A stretch of DNA of 50,875 nucleotides, taken from NCBI GenBank assembly GCA_016207025.1, contig JACQQM010000143.1, positions 1 through 50,875 on the forward strand, written 5' to 3'. Position numbers and translations under genes: made by a program. Below the pieces are notes generated by a model. The model was not told where the DNA came from, did no database searches, and saw only the letters and a program-made list of their open reading frames with translations. Source of the stretch: Nitrospirota bacterium. GTDB taxonomy: Bacteria; Nitrospirota; Nitrospiria; Nitrospirales; Nitrospiraceae. Shown piece after piece: positions 27,472 through 37,416 of this stretch. Position 1 is the first letter of the stretch. Each line of letters begins with the position of its first letter.

Positions 27472-28176
27472 TTAGTCGCCTTTGCTGGGCGATTCATCAG
27501 CGAGCGTGACTTTCGTGGGGGGGCATACCCCTGGGCTGTCATCTAAACGGATGAATTCACCTAGAGCGCTGCTATACCGTCGGTCTTTCCCATCCACACA
27601 GACGGAGAAAATCGTTCTGTCGCTCTCTCTTGTTTCTTTCATCCGTCCTGCATAAAGGGCCAAGATTTTCGCTTTCAGCGAGACCCGTCGAGTTTCCAGC
27701 CAGGCCACGAACTCCTTTAATTGCGCTTCTTCCAATTCTGAGACAGACTGCCGACTGACGGCGCCCCGGTGTCTTAAATATTGGCCACCCGCGTTTAACC
27801 AATAATTGGGCGGGACAGCAGCGATCAGGCTCAGCAGATCGATGAAATTGTCCGCCGCCACCCCCTGTTCCATCCGTTCCCGTTCCCGTTTGGCATAGAC
27901 CTGCTGGGCGTCCGCGCGTGCTCGCTGGATCACTTCATTGGCTTTCTTTGCCGCGAGGGGAACAAGGATTTTGTCCTGGAACTCGGCGAGCGAAGGTGCT
28001 GGATGTTTGTCGGGCGCTGGAGGCGTGTCAAGAGGAACCATTGCGCAGCCAGCTACGGTGAAAAGGAAAAGGAATGCAGTAATAGCTGCCGTCGATGCGC
28101 ATTCCTGACGCGTAGGAGTGAACGCGATGCTGACCCTGCTGCAGTTCAAAGGCAACCCCTGAGGCATATTAGACAT
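27472..28176 (-). CDS. Lipoprotein of unknown function
   Basis: The 234-residue frame contains a hydrophobic stretch and lipobox (ITAFLFLFTVAGC), so the mature protein would be lipid-anchored. The N-terminal ~27 residues before it are unusually long for a signal peptide, and the true start may be further in. The mature region is helical and charged (AAKKANEVIQRARADAQQVY; EAQLKEFVAWLETRRVSLKA) with two late cysteines. I recognise no family. It overlaps the end of the upstream HD gene by 8 nt, suggesting co-expression. Confidence 0.55.
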   Translation of the reverse strand: MSNMPQGLPLNCSRVSIAFTPTRQECASTAAITAFLFLFTVAGCAMVPLDTPPAPDKHPAPSLAEFQDKILVPLAAKKANEVIQRARADAQQVYAKRERERMEQGVAADNFIDLLSLIAAVPPNYWLNAGGQYLRHRGAVSRQSVSELEEAQLKEFVAWLETRRVSLKAKILALYAGRMKETRESDRTIFSVCVDGKDRRYSSALGEFIRLDDSPGVCPPTKVTLADESPSKGD

Positions 28177-29590
28177 TGGTCTCGATACTGGAGGGGACCT
28201 TGTTCAGCACGGTGGCTGCGGCTCGCGAGAGTTGTGCGTCGGTGTCATGGTTGAGGGCGTAGATACGGAATTGGATCAGGCGCGTCGGCAGGAGATCCAG
28301 GAACTCCTCCAGCGGCTCGGTCGAGATGGCTTGTGTAGCGGGGTCAAACACGAACAAAGGAACGCTGCGGGTGTCTTTCGGGTCAGGGCGCGGGTCCAAG
28401 GGGGCCATATCCACCCGAAAGGGCACCTTCTGAAATTTGGACGGTAACTCCTTCTGGATCTGTTTCTCGAACTGCTCACGACTCGGAAAATCCATCCCTC
28501 GTTCTTGTCCTTTCTCTTTCAAGACCGTGTTGTAGGCCATCTTCCACTTGACGTCCCGTCCCAAGATGCGCGCCCATTCCTCACCGAGCCGTCGTCGCGT
28601 CGCGTGCCGCGACTTGCTCCAGCTTCTGACTTCTTCAAGTAAGGACCAGTCGGTCAGCGTCAGGTATTCATCCATCTTCTTTCGCGGCTCGTGCGGGAAA
28701 ACGAGTCGCATGGTGTCTCCGAAGATGTCGCGTAAATGAATGTCGATGGCCCTCGTCGTCCGGTGATAGTACACGTTGGAGTAGAGATACATCCGCGTGT
28801 TCAAGAACATCTGCAGGGCCGGCAGGCCGGTCTTGTGGATCGTGAAGCCCTTGTCGGTGACCAACGTATAGTGGATGAGCCGGGTGAGGTCCACCGGGCC
28901 GACCGCCACCCCGCACATGTAGGAGTCGCGAAGGACATAGTCCAGATTGTCTCCGGTGTAGCTCCCGGAGATGACCGGCTGGAGGAAATTAAGCCACTGC
29001 GGCATCAGGGAGCTATCCTTCCCTTTATCCTTGAGGATCAGGTGCGCGATCTGATCGGGGTCCAGGACTTCACCTTTGGCGAACGGCCCCGACGGGCCGC
29101 GTCTAATCCTTCGAATGATCGGGCTGAGGTGCTCTCGGATGATGATCTGGCCGAGTTTCTCGTGAGTGAGACCGAACGCCTTCAAATAGTTGTCGTCGAA
29201 AAAATGGCAGAAAGGCCCGTGACCGATGTCGTGCAAGAGCGCGGTCACCCTGAGCAGTTCTTCGACGTAGTTTGCCGAGGGGACGCCGCGGACCGCGTTT
29301 TCGAGGAACGGATAGAGATGGCGGGCGAAGCGGCCGGCAACGTGCATCGCTCCGACCGAGTGAACGAACCGACTATGCTCGGCTGACGGATAGACCCATC
29401 GTGCGCTCTGGAGCTGGTAGATATAGCGCAGTCGTTGCACCCACGGCGAGTCAATGAGGTCTTTTTCGGTTCGTTCCGAATGGTCCGGCGTCGAATAGGG
29501 GACGGTGAAAGAGATGTACTCGTGAATCGGGTCCGCGATCAGCGCCGATCCATCGTACTGAGCATTGGGAGCAGAAGCGTGGGGCATCAT
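28169..29590 (-). CDS. HD-domain phosphohydrolase (dGTPase/SAMHD1-like)
   Basis: The 473-residue protein opens IADPIHEYISFTVPYS and LIDSPWVQRLRYIYQLQSAR, typical of the YdhJ-like HD family. Metal ligands are visible in EHSRFVHSVGAMHVAG, LLHDIGHGPFCHFFDD (the HD pair) and DNLDYVLRDSYMCG (the distal Asp). These enzymes hydrolyse nucleotides or phosphate esters; the substrate is not predictable here. The C-terminal 150 residues are less conserved. It probably shares a transcript with the downstream lipoprotein gene (8-nt overlap). Confidence 0.87.
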   Translation of the reverse strand: MMPHASAPNAQYDGSALIADPIHEYISFTVPYSTPDHSERTEKDLIDSPWVQRLRYIYQLQSARWVYPSAEHSRFVHSVGAMHVAGRFARHLYPFLENAVRGVPSANYVEELLRVTALLHDIGHGPFCHFFDDNYLKAFGLTHEKLGQIIIREHLSPIIRRIRRGPSGPFAKGEVLDPDQIAHLILKDKGKDSSLMPQWLNFLQPVISGSYTGDNLDYVLRDSYMCGVAVGPVDLTRLIHYTLVTDKGFTIHKTGLPALQMFLNTRMYLYSNVYYHRTTRAIDIHLRDIFGDTMRLVFPHEPRKKMDEYLTLTDWSLLEEVRSWSKSRHATRRRLGEEWARILGRDVKWKMAYNTVLKEKGQERGMDFPSREQFEKQIQKELPSKFQKVPFRVDMAPLDPRPDPKDTRSVPLFVFDPATQAISTEPLEEFLDLLPTRLIQFRIYALNHDTDAQLSRAAATVLNKVPSSIETNV

Positions 29591-29628
29591 GCGTGCACGA
29601 ACTAGGGCGCGATGTCCGTCATCTTAGC

Positions 29629-30117
29629 TCAGGACGATTCGTGTGGCAACCGCCCTTCAGCGGTAGGAGTTCGTCTGATGCGTGCGCGGTACTGGGAGAT
29701 AAACAGATAGGCGGCCGGATAGCACAGCACCGCGCTACAGACGCTCAGGATGCCCCCTCCGACGAAGAAAGGCAGGGCATACGGCATGATCTGTTTGTAG
29801 ACGGACTGAAAGCCAAGATCGTCCCACTGGAAAGGAGCCACCTGCGGAATGCCCAGGAACTGGAACCCCATCCAGAATGTCGCGCCTAGGATGGGCACCA
29901 AGGTCCACGGATTGTTCACAAGAGACCCCGCCATCAGCGCGATGAAGTTGAGGCGGAACGCCCAGGTACAAAAGAATACGCTTAGCGTATGCAGGCCGTA
30001 CGTCGGGGAGAAGGCGATGAAGACGCCGATAGCGAAAGCCAGTGCGGTCCGGTGCGGCGACTCGTGCAGGTGGAGGATCAGGCTCAACTGCGAGCGGACG
30101 CGGGCTATCGAGACCAC
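29629..30117 (-). CDS. DUF2062 membrane protein
   Basis: The 162-residue protein carries the DUF2062 pattern: SPHRTALAFAIGVFIAFSPT, YGLHTLSVFFCTWAFRLNF, AGSLVNNPWTLVPILGATFW and a last helix near ILSVCSAVLCYPAAYLF. These suggest three to four membrane segments; the family function is unknown. GTG 30117 is chosen because AGGAGG lies just upstream on the minus strand. The longer frame upstream only mirrors thiL. The start overlaps the thiL 3' end by 13 nt, so the two are probably translationally coupled. Confidence 0.78.
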   Translation of the reverse strand: MVSIARVRSQLSLILHLHESPHRTALAFAIGVFIAFSPTYGLHTLSVFFCTWAFRLNFIALMAGSLVNNPWTLVPILGATFWMGFQFLGIPQVAPFQWDDLGFQSVYKQIMPYALPFFVGGGILSVCSAVLCYPAAYLFISQYRARIRRTPTAEGRLPHESS

Positions 30118-31193
30118 GTTGCCTCCTGGACGGTCGTGTGCATGCGATGAAAATGTTGATAGCTGGTGATGGCCAGTCGCTGCGACGCCCCGTTCGCTTT
30201 TTTCAGGCGAATCCCTGCACCCTTGGGTCGGATGCGGCCGATCAAAGTAAACCGGCACCGCGCCCGTTGCGCCAGCCGATCCAGCTTTGCGCGATGTGTG
30301 GGCCGCACGGTAAAGAGGAGCTCGTAATCCTCGCCCCCGGTCAAAGCCAGGCGGATGGGGTCCATGCGGCAGGCGGCTGCGTACGCCCGGCATGCGGGCG
30401 AGAGCGGGAGGGAGGTCTCGTCAATCTCGGCTCCAACCCCGCTCTGCTCACAGATGTGGGGCAGGTCGCCCGAGAGGCCGTCTGAGATATCAATGGCGGC
30501 CGTGGCCAACCGATGGGTGGACAGGAGTTGCCCCTCCTTGATCCGCGGAGTGGGGTGGAGGTGCCGATCAATGAGATAGCGCCGATGTCGCTGATTCTTG
30601 CCGCCGTTCGCGACTGGCCGTTTCTCGCGGATGCTTTCGAGGAGGGTAAGCCCCGCCAGCGAGTCTCCCAGTGTCCCGGTCACGTAGATCAAATCTCCCA
30701 CACGGGCGCCGTCTCGCGTGAGCGCCCGGCCCGGGGTGACGGTTCCGGTCAGCGTGATGCTGAGAAACAACCCGTGCCGGGACGCCGAGGTATCTCCTCC
30801 CACCAGATCCACACCGTGAAGCCGGCAGGCACGCATCAGCCCTCGGTACAGTTGTTCGATCTCGAAGGAGCTCCGCGAGGGGGGAATCGCCACCGCGACC
30901 AACATATGTTGTGGCGTGCCTCCCATAGCGGCGATGTCGCTGAGGTTGGCGACGGCAGCCTTGTAGCCGATATCCTCAAGGACAGTGGAGGCAAGGTCGA
31001 AGTGGATCCCCTCGGCCAGGAGGTCCGTAGTCAGCAGGAGTGTTTGCCCGGCTGGATGGCGGATGACCGCGGCGTCATCGCCGATGCCGCGCAGCACCGA
31101 TCGTCCGGTCCGGCCGAAGCGGCGGTGCAGGCGTCGGATGAGCCCAAACTCGCCAAGTTCGGGGAGAGAGGGGCGTAAGGGTCCAGACGGCAT
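30105..31193 (-). CDS. thiL: Thiamine-monophosphate kinase ThiL
   Basis: ThiL phosphorylates thiamine phosphate to the active cofactor thiamine pyrophosphate. The 362-residue protein has the AIR-synthase-like motifs GIGDDAAVI, LLTTDLLAEGIHFDL, AVANLSDIAAMGGTP, DLVGGDTSAS, AIDISDGLSGDLPHI and LTGGEDYELLF, covering the Mg2+ and ATP sites. Its C-terminus (after IGRIRPKGAGI) is basic and variable. ATG 31193 lies 6 nt after the lon stop. It completes the pathway begun by the thiSGE genes on the other strand. Confidence 0.95.
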   Translation of the reverse strand: MPSGPLRPSLPELGEFGLIRRLHRRFGRTGRSVLRGIGDDAAVIRHPAGQTLLLTTDLLAEGIHFDLASTVLEDIGYKAAVANLSDIAAMGGTPQHMLVAVAIPPSRSSFEIEQLYRGLMRACRLHGVDLVGGDTSASRHGLFLSITLTGTVTPGRALTRDGARVGDLIYVTGTLGDSLAGLTLLESIREKRPVANGGKNQRHRRYLIDRHLHPTPRIKEGQLLSTHRLATAAIDISDGLSGDLPHICEQSGVGAEIDETSLPLSPACRAYAAACRMDPIRLALTGGEDYELLFTVRPTHRAKLDRLAQRARCRFTLIGRIRPKGAGIRLKKANGASQRLAITSYQHFHRMHTTVQEATWSR

Positions 31194-31199
31194 CTCAGA

Positions 31200-33698
31200 T
31201 TACGAACGGGATGGGGATACGACTGAAACCGCCGGCGCAAGCGGGCGGGAGCGGGGCGGCCGCTTGGATTTTTCCATCCGGCTTGACTTGGGCCGGCTAG
31301 CTTTGCGCCGTATGCCCACCGGCTCGGTTTGCGAGCGAGGCGCGGTTGTTCGGCGCAGGCTGGCTTTTATCACGTCGTCCATCGTCTCGGCGAAGACGAA
31401 CTGAATGCCGCGCAACAAATGCTTGGGAATTTCCTCGAGGTCTTTTTCGTTGCGCTTCGGCAGAATCACGGTGGACAGTTTCGCCCGTTTGGCTGCGAGG
31501 ATCTTTGCCTTCAGGCCGCCAATGGGCAGCACGCGCCCGCGCAGGGTGACCTCTCCCGTCATCGCGACGTCGCAGCGGACCGGGATGTTCGACAGGATGG
31601 AGGCCAGGGCCGTGGCCATCGTGATGCCGGCCGAAGGCCCGTCCTTGGGAATCGCGCCGGCCGGGACGTGGATATGGATGTCGGTTTTTGAAAAGATGGC
31701 CGGGTCGATGCCCAGCAGTTTCTCCCGCGAGCGGACGTAACTGAGGGCGGCCTGGGCCGACTCTTTCATGACGTCGCCGAGGTGGCCGGTCAGCGTGAGC
31801 TGCCCCTTGCCCTTCATCACGGTCGCCTCGATGTAGAGCACGTCGCCGCCGGTCTCGGTCCAGGCCAGCCCGGTGGCCACGCCGATCTCGTCCTTTTCCT
31901 GTTCGGCCTCCGGCAAGAACTTGGGGACGCCAAGGGATTTGTGCAGGTTGGAGGGCGTGATGGTGTAACACTGCGCCTTCCCCTCCGCCACCTTTTTAGC
32001 CACCTTCCGCATCAAGTTGGCGATCTCACGCTCGAGGTTCCGGACACCCGCTTCCCTCGTGTAGTGGGACACGATCTGGCGCAACGCTAGGTCGGTGATC
32101 CGGATGTGGTCCTCGGTGATGCCGTGCTCCTTGAGTTGCCTCGGAATGAGGTACCGCTGAGCGATGCCCAGCTTTTCCTCTTCGGTGTACCCCGGGATTT
32201 CGATGATCTCCATCCGATCTTTGAGGGCGGGGAGGATCGGGTCGATGAGGTTCGCGGTGGTGATAAACATCACCTCGGAGAGGTCGAACGGAACCCCCAG
32301 ATAATGGTCGCTGAAAGCATGGTTCTGCTCGGGGTCCAACACCTCCAGCAGAGCGGCCGACGGGTCTCCGCGGAAGTCCATCCCGACCTTGTCCACCTCA
32401 TCCATCATGAACACGGGGTTGTTCGTTCCGGCCTGTTTGATGCCCTGGATGATGCGCCCGGGCAGCGCGCCGACGTAGGTCCGGCGATGGCCCCTGATCT
32501 CCGCCTCGTCGCGGACGCCTCCCAGGCTGATGCGCACGAATTCCCGCCCCAGCGCCCGCGCGATTGACTTCCCCAGAGAGGTTTTGCCAACCCCGGGAGG
32601 ACCCACGAAACAGAGGATCGGCCCCTTCATCTTGTCCTTCAATTTCCGGACAGCCAGGTACTCGAGGATGCGTTCCTTGACCTTTTCCAGGTCATAGTGG
32701 TCCTCGTCCAGCACCTTGGCGGCGGCCTTGATGTCCAAGTTGTCCTTCGATTTCTTGCTCCACGGCAGCTCGACCATCCATTCCAGGTAGGTCCGTACCG
32801 TCGCCGACTCGGCTGTGTCCGGGTGCATCTTTTCCAGGCGCTTGAGCTGCTTCTCGCACTCCTTCAGCACCTTCTCCGGCATCTTGGCATCTTTGATGCG
32901 CTTGCGAAACTCGGCAATTTCCTCGGCCCGTTCGTCGAGCTCCCCCAGCTCCTTCTGGATGGCCTTGAGCTGCTCCCTCAGGAAGTACTCGCGCTGGGTC
33001 TTGTCCATCTCTCCTTTCGCCTGGGCCTGGATCTTCTGCTGCATGGAGAGGACTTCGACCTCTTTGGAGAGGATCTCGCTGACCCGCTTGAGCCGCGCGA
33101 TAGGATCCTCGATCTCCAGCACCTCCTGGGTGACCTCAACTTTGAGCCCCAGGTTGGAGGCCACCATATCCGCTAAGCGACCGGCATCCTCCAGGTTCTC
33201 GATCACCACCATCACGTCCGGCATCAACACCTTGCCCAGGCTGACGATCCGCTCGAGCTGTTCCTTCACCGTCCGCATGACGGCCTCGGCTTCAAGCGAG
33301 GGCGTGGTTGGCTTGACCTCGGCGAGCTTCGTGATGCGGACCGAGTAATAGGGATCGGACTGGATGTACTCCAGCACCTTGCCCTTCGAGAGGCCCTGGA
33401 CCAGGATCTTGATGCGCTCATCCGGGAGCTTCAGCATGCGCATGATGATCCCGATGGTGCCGACCGAGTGGATGTCCTCCGGCTTGGGGTTCTCCACATC
33501 GAGCGCTTTCTGGGTGGCCAGGAAAATCATGCGGTTGCCAGCCAGCGCCGCCTCGATCGCTTTAATGGACATCTCCCGGCCCACGAACAGCGGCAATACC
33601 ATGTACGGGAAGACGACGATATCCCGCACCGGAAGCAGGGGAAGCTGGTTCGGGGTCTCGACGTTCTGGATATCCTGTTCAGTCGGTTCAGTCGACAT
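31200..33698 (-). CDS. lon: ATP-dependent protease Lon with basic C-terminal tail
   Basis: Lon unfolds and degrades damaged and regulatory proteins in the cytoplasm. The 832-residue product has the LON substrate domain ([20 protein letters not shown], residues 15-210), a coiled coil, and the AAA domain with Walker A GPPGVGKT (about 365). The serine-lysine protease domain has catalytic Ser at about 689 in [16 protein letters not shown]; the partner Lys follows in [14 protein letters not shown]. After the usual end ([15 protein letters not shown]), about 50 extra residues rich in Arg, Lys, Ser and Pro form an unusual basic tail. It precedes thiL with a 6-nt gap. Confidence 0.96.
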   Translation of the reverse strand: MSTEPTEQDIQNVETPNQLPLLPVRDIVVFPYMVLPLFVGREMSIKAIEAALAGNRMIFLATQKALDVENPKPEDIHSVGTIGIIMRMLKLPDERIKILVQGLSKGKVLEYIQSDPYYSVRITKLAEVKPTTPSLEAEAVMRTVKEQLERIVSLGKVLMPDVMVVIENLEDAGRLADMVASNLGLKVEVTQEVLEIEDPIARLKRVSEILSKEVEVLSMQQKIQAQAKGEMDKTQREYFLREQLKAIQKELGELDERAEEIAEFRKRIKDAKMPEKVLKECEKQLKRLEKMHPDTAESATVRTYLEWMVELPWSKKSKDNLDIKAAAKVLDEDHYDLEKVKERILEYLAVRKLKDKMKGPILCFVGPPGVGKTSLGKSIARALGREFVRISLGGVRDEAEIRGHRRTYVGALPGRIIQGIKQAGTNNPVFMMDEVDKVGMDFRGDPSAALLEVLDPEQNHAFSDHYLGVPFDLSEVMFITTANLIDPILPALKDRMEIIEIPGYTEEEKLGIAQRYLIPRQLKEHGITEDHIRITDLALRQIVSHYTREAGVRNLEREIANLMRKVAKKVAEGKAQCYTITPSNLHKSLGVPKFLPEAEQEKDEIGVATGLAWTETGGDVLYIEATVMKGKGQLTLTGHLGDVMKESAQAALSYVRSREKLLGIDPAIFSKTDIHIHVPAGAIPKDGPSAGITMATALASILSNIPVRCDVAMTGEVTLRGRVLPIGGLKAKILAAKRAKLSTVILPKRNEKDLEEIPKHLLRGIQFVFAETMDDVIKASLRRTTAPRSQTEPVGIRRKASRPKSSRMEKSKRPPRSRPLAPAVSVVSPSRS

Positions 33699-33783
33699 AG
33701 GACGAGGCCCTCTGGCGCTGATCGGAAATGAGCGCGGAAGTTTTTCTGCTACTGAGTCGCGGGACCCGAAGCCGTCTTAACCG

Positions 33784-34677
33784 TCACACGCAACGCATGC
33801 CGGGATAGCCGCGCAGCCCCTTCAGGTATTGAGCGAATCGCGGACCAAGTGACGGGTTTTTGAGCGCAAATTCAACGGTCGCTTTCAGAAAACCCAGCTT
33901 GTCTCCTGCGTCGTACCGCTGGCCCTGGACCTCCTGGGCATAAATCGGGGCGTCTTGCGCCAGAATGCGTAAAGCATCCGTCAGTTGAATCTCCCGGTTC
34001 TTGCCGGGGTCGGTCCGTTGCAGGATCGGGAAGATATCCGGCGAGAGCACATACCGACCGATCACGGCATAGCGGGATGGCGCCTGACTAGGGGCCGGTT
34101 TCTCGACCAAATCGAGCACTCGATGAAGCCCCGCCGCGACTCGCCGTGAGGCGATGATCCCGTACTGACTGACCTCGCTGGTTCGCACCTTCTGAACGCC
34201 GAGCACCGCCCCGTTGCCCTGGTCAAACACCTGAATGAGCTGGGCCAGCCCCGGGACAGGCGCGTCAATGACCTCGTCGCCCAAAATGACGGCGAACGGC
34301 TCGTTTCCGATTAGATGCCTTGCGCATAACACGGCATGTCCCAAGCCCAATGCCTCGGGTTGGCGGACGTAGCAAAAGTTCGCCAGTTCGGAGATGCGGC
34401 GGATTTCTTTCAGAAGCTGGGCTTTGCCGTTCCCCTTCAGATTCTCTTCCAGTTCGAAGGAGCGGTCAAAATGGTCCTCGATCGCGCGCTTCCCGCGGCC
34501 GGTGATGATAATGATCTCTTCGATGCCGGACGCGACCGCCTCTTCCACCGCATACTGGATCAGCGGCTTATCCACCAGGGGAAGCATCTCTTTGGGAGAG
34601 GCTTTGGTGGCGGGAAGAAAGCGGGTACCGAGACCGGCGGCCGGGATGATCGCTTTCCGGATCGCAATAGGCGACAT
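33784..34677 (-). CDS. galU: UTP-glucose-1-phosphate uridylyltransferase GalU
   Basis: GalU makes UDP-glucose, the glucosyl donor for LPS core, exopolysaccharide and glycogen-like polymers. The 297-residue protein shows the nucleotidyltransferase opening IPAAGLGTRFLPATKASPKE, MLPLVDKPLIQYAVEEAV, IIIITGRGKRAIEDHFD, AVILGDEVIDAP, GRYVLSPDIFPIL and KNREIQLTDALRIL. The conserved VEKP appears as LVEKPAPSQAP. It is transcribed towards lon. The divergent bamA promoter region lies upstream. Confidence 0.96.
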   Translation of the reverse strand: MSPIAIRKAIIPAAGLGTRFLPATKASPKEMLPLVDKPLIQYAVEEAVASGIEEIIIITGRGKRAIEDHFDRSFELEENLKGNGKAQLLKEIRRISELANFCYVRQPEALGLGHAVLCARHLIGNEPFAVILGDEVIDAPVPGLAQLIQVFDQGNGAVLGVQKVRTSEVSQYGIIASRRVAAGLHRVLDLVEKPAPSQAPSRYAVIGRYVLSPDIFPILQRTDPGKNREIQLTDALRILAQDAPIYAQEVQGQRYDAGDKLGFLKATVEFALKNPSLGPRFAQYLKGLRGYPGMRCV

Positions 34678-35031
34678 GAACTGGATACTATGAGATAGGT
34701 CGGCGGAAAGTCAAGAATACGAGATGAAGCCGAGAGGGCTCCGGGCCGTCGTCGGACCGGAGAAATTCTCTTTACATTAACGCTGGCTCCCCCTATAATT
34801 CATAAGTTTTTTCAAACTCTTTCATCGGGTCACGGGTGGCCAATGTGCGCGGAGTGTTCAGAGTTCCGCGAAGGGGGTTATCTGTGCCGTGTTGGTCATG
34901 GGGTGCGCCGGGACCATGATATCACACTGCAATGAGTTACACATCATCGGGCAGGCTCCTCTCACAGGTCTTCAAACTTCAGCATCGGGTTCCACATTCA
35001 TTGGTCTGCGGATCTCTATGGAAAGGCCGCA
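34678..35031. other. Intergenic control region between galU and bamA
   Basis: These 354 nt separate divergent galU and bamA. Besides the promoter at 34771-34799, they hold a roughly 230-nt bamA leader with no convincing reading frame. The leader includes short palindromic pieces such as TTCAGAGTTCCGCGAA and GGGACCATGATATC. I see no promoter consensus for galU. A long leader before bamA could carry post-transcriptional control, but no known motif is recognised. Confidence 0.45.
34771..34799 (+). promoter_or_regulatory. Strong sigma-70-like promoter of the outer-membrane/lipid A operon
   Basis: TTTACA (34771-34776), a 17-nt spacer and TATAAT (34794-34799, a perfect -10) make the best promoter match in the window. 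It points towards bamA and would give a 5' leader of about 230 nt. It may drive the whole bamA-to-lipid-A run. Confidence 0.7.
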
Positions 35032-37338
35032 GTGATCAATCGGGTGCGGACTCGATTGGGTTTTCTCGTCTTTGTGACGGCTTTCGCGCTTACGCACCCT
35101 CCGACGGGTATGGTGTGCGCTCAAGAGGGCACGCAGAAAGTGAAGTCCATCGAGGTGCGCGGAAATAAGCGGATCGAGGAAACAGCGATCCGCGGCCGGC
35201 TCACGCTCACGGTGGAAGACCCGTATACGCAAGAGGCCATTCGAACCCAGATCCGTCTCATCTATGAGATGGGATTCTTCGAAGACGTGCAGATCGAGAC
35301 CGAGACAGTCGTCGGAGGCGTAGCCGTGGCGTTCGTGGTCCGGGAAAAGCCGTTCATCACCGAGATCGTGTTTGACGGCAACGAGAACCTGAGCGAGGAT
35401 AAGTTGCAGGAAAAGATCACCATCCGCAACCAGACTTTTCTGGACCAGCAGCAAGCGAAAGAGAGCGCCGAGCGGATTCGGCTGGCCTACCAGGAAGATG
35501 GGTACTACAACGCCCAGGTGATCCCGATCGTGCAGGCACTGGAGGAGGATCGGAAGCGATTGACGTTTTTTATCAAGGAAGGCGAGCGGGCCAAAATTAA
35601 GACGGTCACGTTCGAGGGGGCGAAAGTGATCACAAGAAAAGAGCTGTTCAAGGTGCTCGCCACCCGCGAGTGGGCTCCGCTCTGGGCCATCTTCACAGGC
35701 ACCATCCCCTCGCTCTTCACGGACGCCGGGATTCTCAAGCGCGAAGAGCTGCCCAACGACGTCGAGCGCATCAAAGAGGTCTACCTGAACAAAGGATACC
35801 TGAACATCCAGGTGAGCGCCCCGAACGTCGAGTTGACCGAGGATAAAAAATGGTTCACGGTCACTTTTACGATCGTGGAGGGGGAACCGTACACCGTTGG
35901 CGAGGTCGGGTTTCGGGGACATACGGTGTTCGAGGAACCGGAGCTCCACGAGGGGACGAAAATTATTCCGGGCGAAGTCTTCCAACGCGCCAAGATTCGC
36001 GACGAAATGACCCGCCTGACGGAGATGTATGGCGCGAAGGGATACGCGTTCACGGACATCAGCCCGTCCGTGACGCCGGACCCGCAGGCGAAAACCGCCG
36101 CGATCATCTTTCACATCAAGGAAGGGGATTTGATCAGGATCCGACAGATCAACATCAGCGGCAACGACAAAACCCGCGACAACGTCATCCGCCGCGAGCT
36201 ACGAGTCAATGAGCAGGAAGTCATCGATACGGTGTCGATGAAGCGAAGTTACCAGCGGCTGACCAATCTGAACTTTTTTGAAACGGTCGAAATCCTGCCC
36301 AAACAGGTCGAGTCGGACAAGGTTGACCTGGACGTGAAGGTCAAGGAAAAACCCACTGGACAGTTCAGCATCGGGGGCGGGTTCAGCACGCTGGATCAGT
36401 TTGTGGCGGTTGCGGATATCACGGAGGGCAACTTGGGGGGGCGCGGGTACATGGTGCGGGTCCGCGGGCAGTTGGGGCAACGGCGCACCATCGGTCTGAT
36501 CACGTTCCGGAATCCCTACCTCGAGGATTCGCTCACCTCCATGCAGTTGGACCTCTTCAGGACCAAGACGAATTTCTCGACCTATTTGGAAGACAAGAAT
36601 GGCGTCAGCGTCTCGTTCGGTCGGTGGTTTTCAGAATTCACCTCCGGGAGCTTCAGTTTAGTGGTAGAGGCTCTCAGGATCTCCGACGCGCAAACTGACG
36701 CGCCGCAGTTCATTAAGGATCAGGTCGGGACTCAATCCACGACCGGGTTCCGGTCGTCGCTCGCCCGGGACACGCGTGACTACTACTTGGATCCCAGAGC
36801 CGGAACGCGCAGCGCCGTCAATCTGGATCTCGGCTCGCCGGCCTTGGGAGGCACGAATAACTTTTACAAGATCAGCCTCGATGCCATCAAGTATACGCCG
36901 CTGATCTATGACACGCGGTTTTCGATTCGAGGCCGGGTCGGCCAGGCTGAAGGTCTGGGAGGGAAGCCGATTCCAATCACCGAGCGGTACATGGTGGGCG
37001 GCATCAACACGATGCGCGGGTTTGTGTTCGGTCGCGCTGGCCCGGTGACAAGCGGCGGATCGCTGGTAGGAGCCGATCGGCAGATCATCATCAACAACGA
37101 TTTTATTTTCCCGATCTCCACAGAGGCGAAGCTCAACGGCGTTTTCTTTTTCGATTACGGCAAGGGATTCAATGATGGTGAAGGAGTGAACCTGTTGAAG
37201 CTCCGGCAGGCGGCCGGGTTTGAGGCCCGGTGGATCTCGCCGTTCGGTCCTCTCCGTGTGGCCTACGGAATCAATCTGGACCCAAATCCGGGCGAACGGA
37301 AAGGCGTGTTTGAATTTTCGGTCGGTTCGCTGTTCTGA
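35032..37338 (+). CDS. bamA: Outer-membrane protein assembly factor BamA
   Basis: BamA folds and inserts beta-barrel proteins into the outer membrane. The 768-residue product has a signal peptide (LGFLVFVTAFALTHPPTGMV, cleaved near VCAQEG), then five POTRA repeats (about 35-425, e.g. VKSIEVRGNKRIEETAIRGR and IRIRQINISGNDKTRDN). The C-terminal barrel (about 430-768) contains the lid-loop RGF motif (NTMRGFVFGRAG) and ends in a Phe (FEFSVGSLF), the usual barrel signature. GTG 35032 follows GGAAAGG by about 6 nt. It leads the Skp, fabZ and lipid A genes. Confidence 0.96.
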   Translation: MINRVRTRLGFLVFVTAFALTHPPTGMVCAQEGTQKVKSIEVRGNKRIEETAIRGRLTLTVEDPYTQEAIRTQIRLIYEMGFFEDVQIETETVVGGVAVAFVVREKPFITEIVFDGNENLSEDKLQEKITIRNQTFLDQQQAKESAERIRLAYQEDGYYNAQVIPIVQALEEDRKRLTFFIKEGERAKIKTVTFEGAKVITRKELFKVLATREWAPLWAIFTGTIPSLFTDAGILKREELPNDVERIKEVYLNKGYLNIQVSAPNVELTEDKKWFTVTFTIVEGEPYTVGEVGFRGHTVFEEPELHEGTKIIPGEVFQRAKIRDEMTRLTEMYGAKGYAFTDISPSVTPDPQAKTAAIIFHIKEGDLIRIRQINISGNDKTRDNVIRRELRVNEQEVIDTVSMKRSYQRLTNLNFFETVEILPKQVESDKVDLDVKVKEKPTGQFSIGGGFSTLDQFVAVADITEGNLGGRGYMVRVRGQLGQRRTIGLITFRNPYLEDSLTSMQLDLFRTKTNFSTYLEDKNGVSVSFGRWFSEFTSGSFSLVVEALRISDAQTDAPQFIKDQVGTQSTTGFRSSLARDTRDYYLDPRAGTRSAVNLDLGSPALGGTNNFYKISLDAIKYTPLIYDTRFSIRGRVGQAEGLGGKPIPITERYMVGGINTMRGFVFGRAGPVTSGGSLVGADRQIIINNDFIFPISTEAKLNGVFFFDYGKGFNDGEGVNLLKLRQAAGFEARWISPFGPLRVAYGINLDPNPGERKGVFEFSVGSLF

Positions 37339-37416
37339 GATACGCGATCGGTGGTCGGCGTTCAGCGTTCGGCTGACGGCTGAGCGGCTAACAGCGTTGG
37401 GAGGAGAACCTGGATT

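Noticed and set aside
34972-36114. 380-codon minus-strand frame opposite the bamA 5' half
   Set aside because: It shadows the POTRA-coding region and has no family signature or ribosome site.
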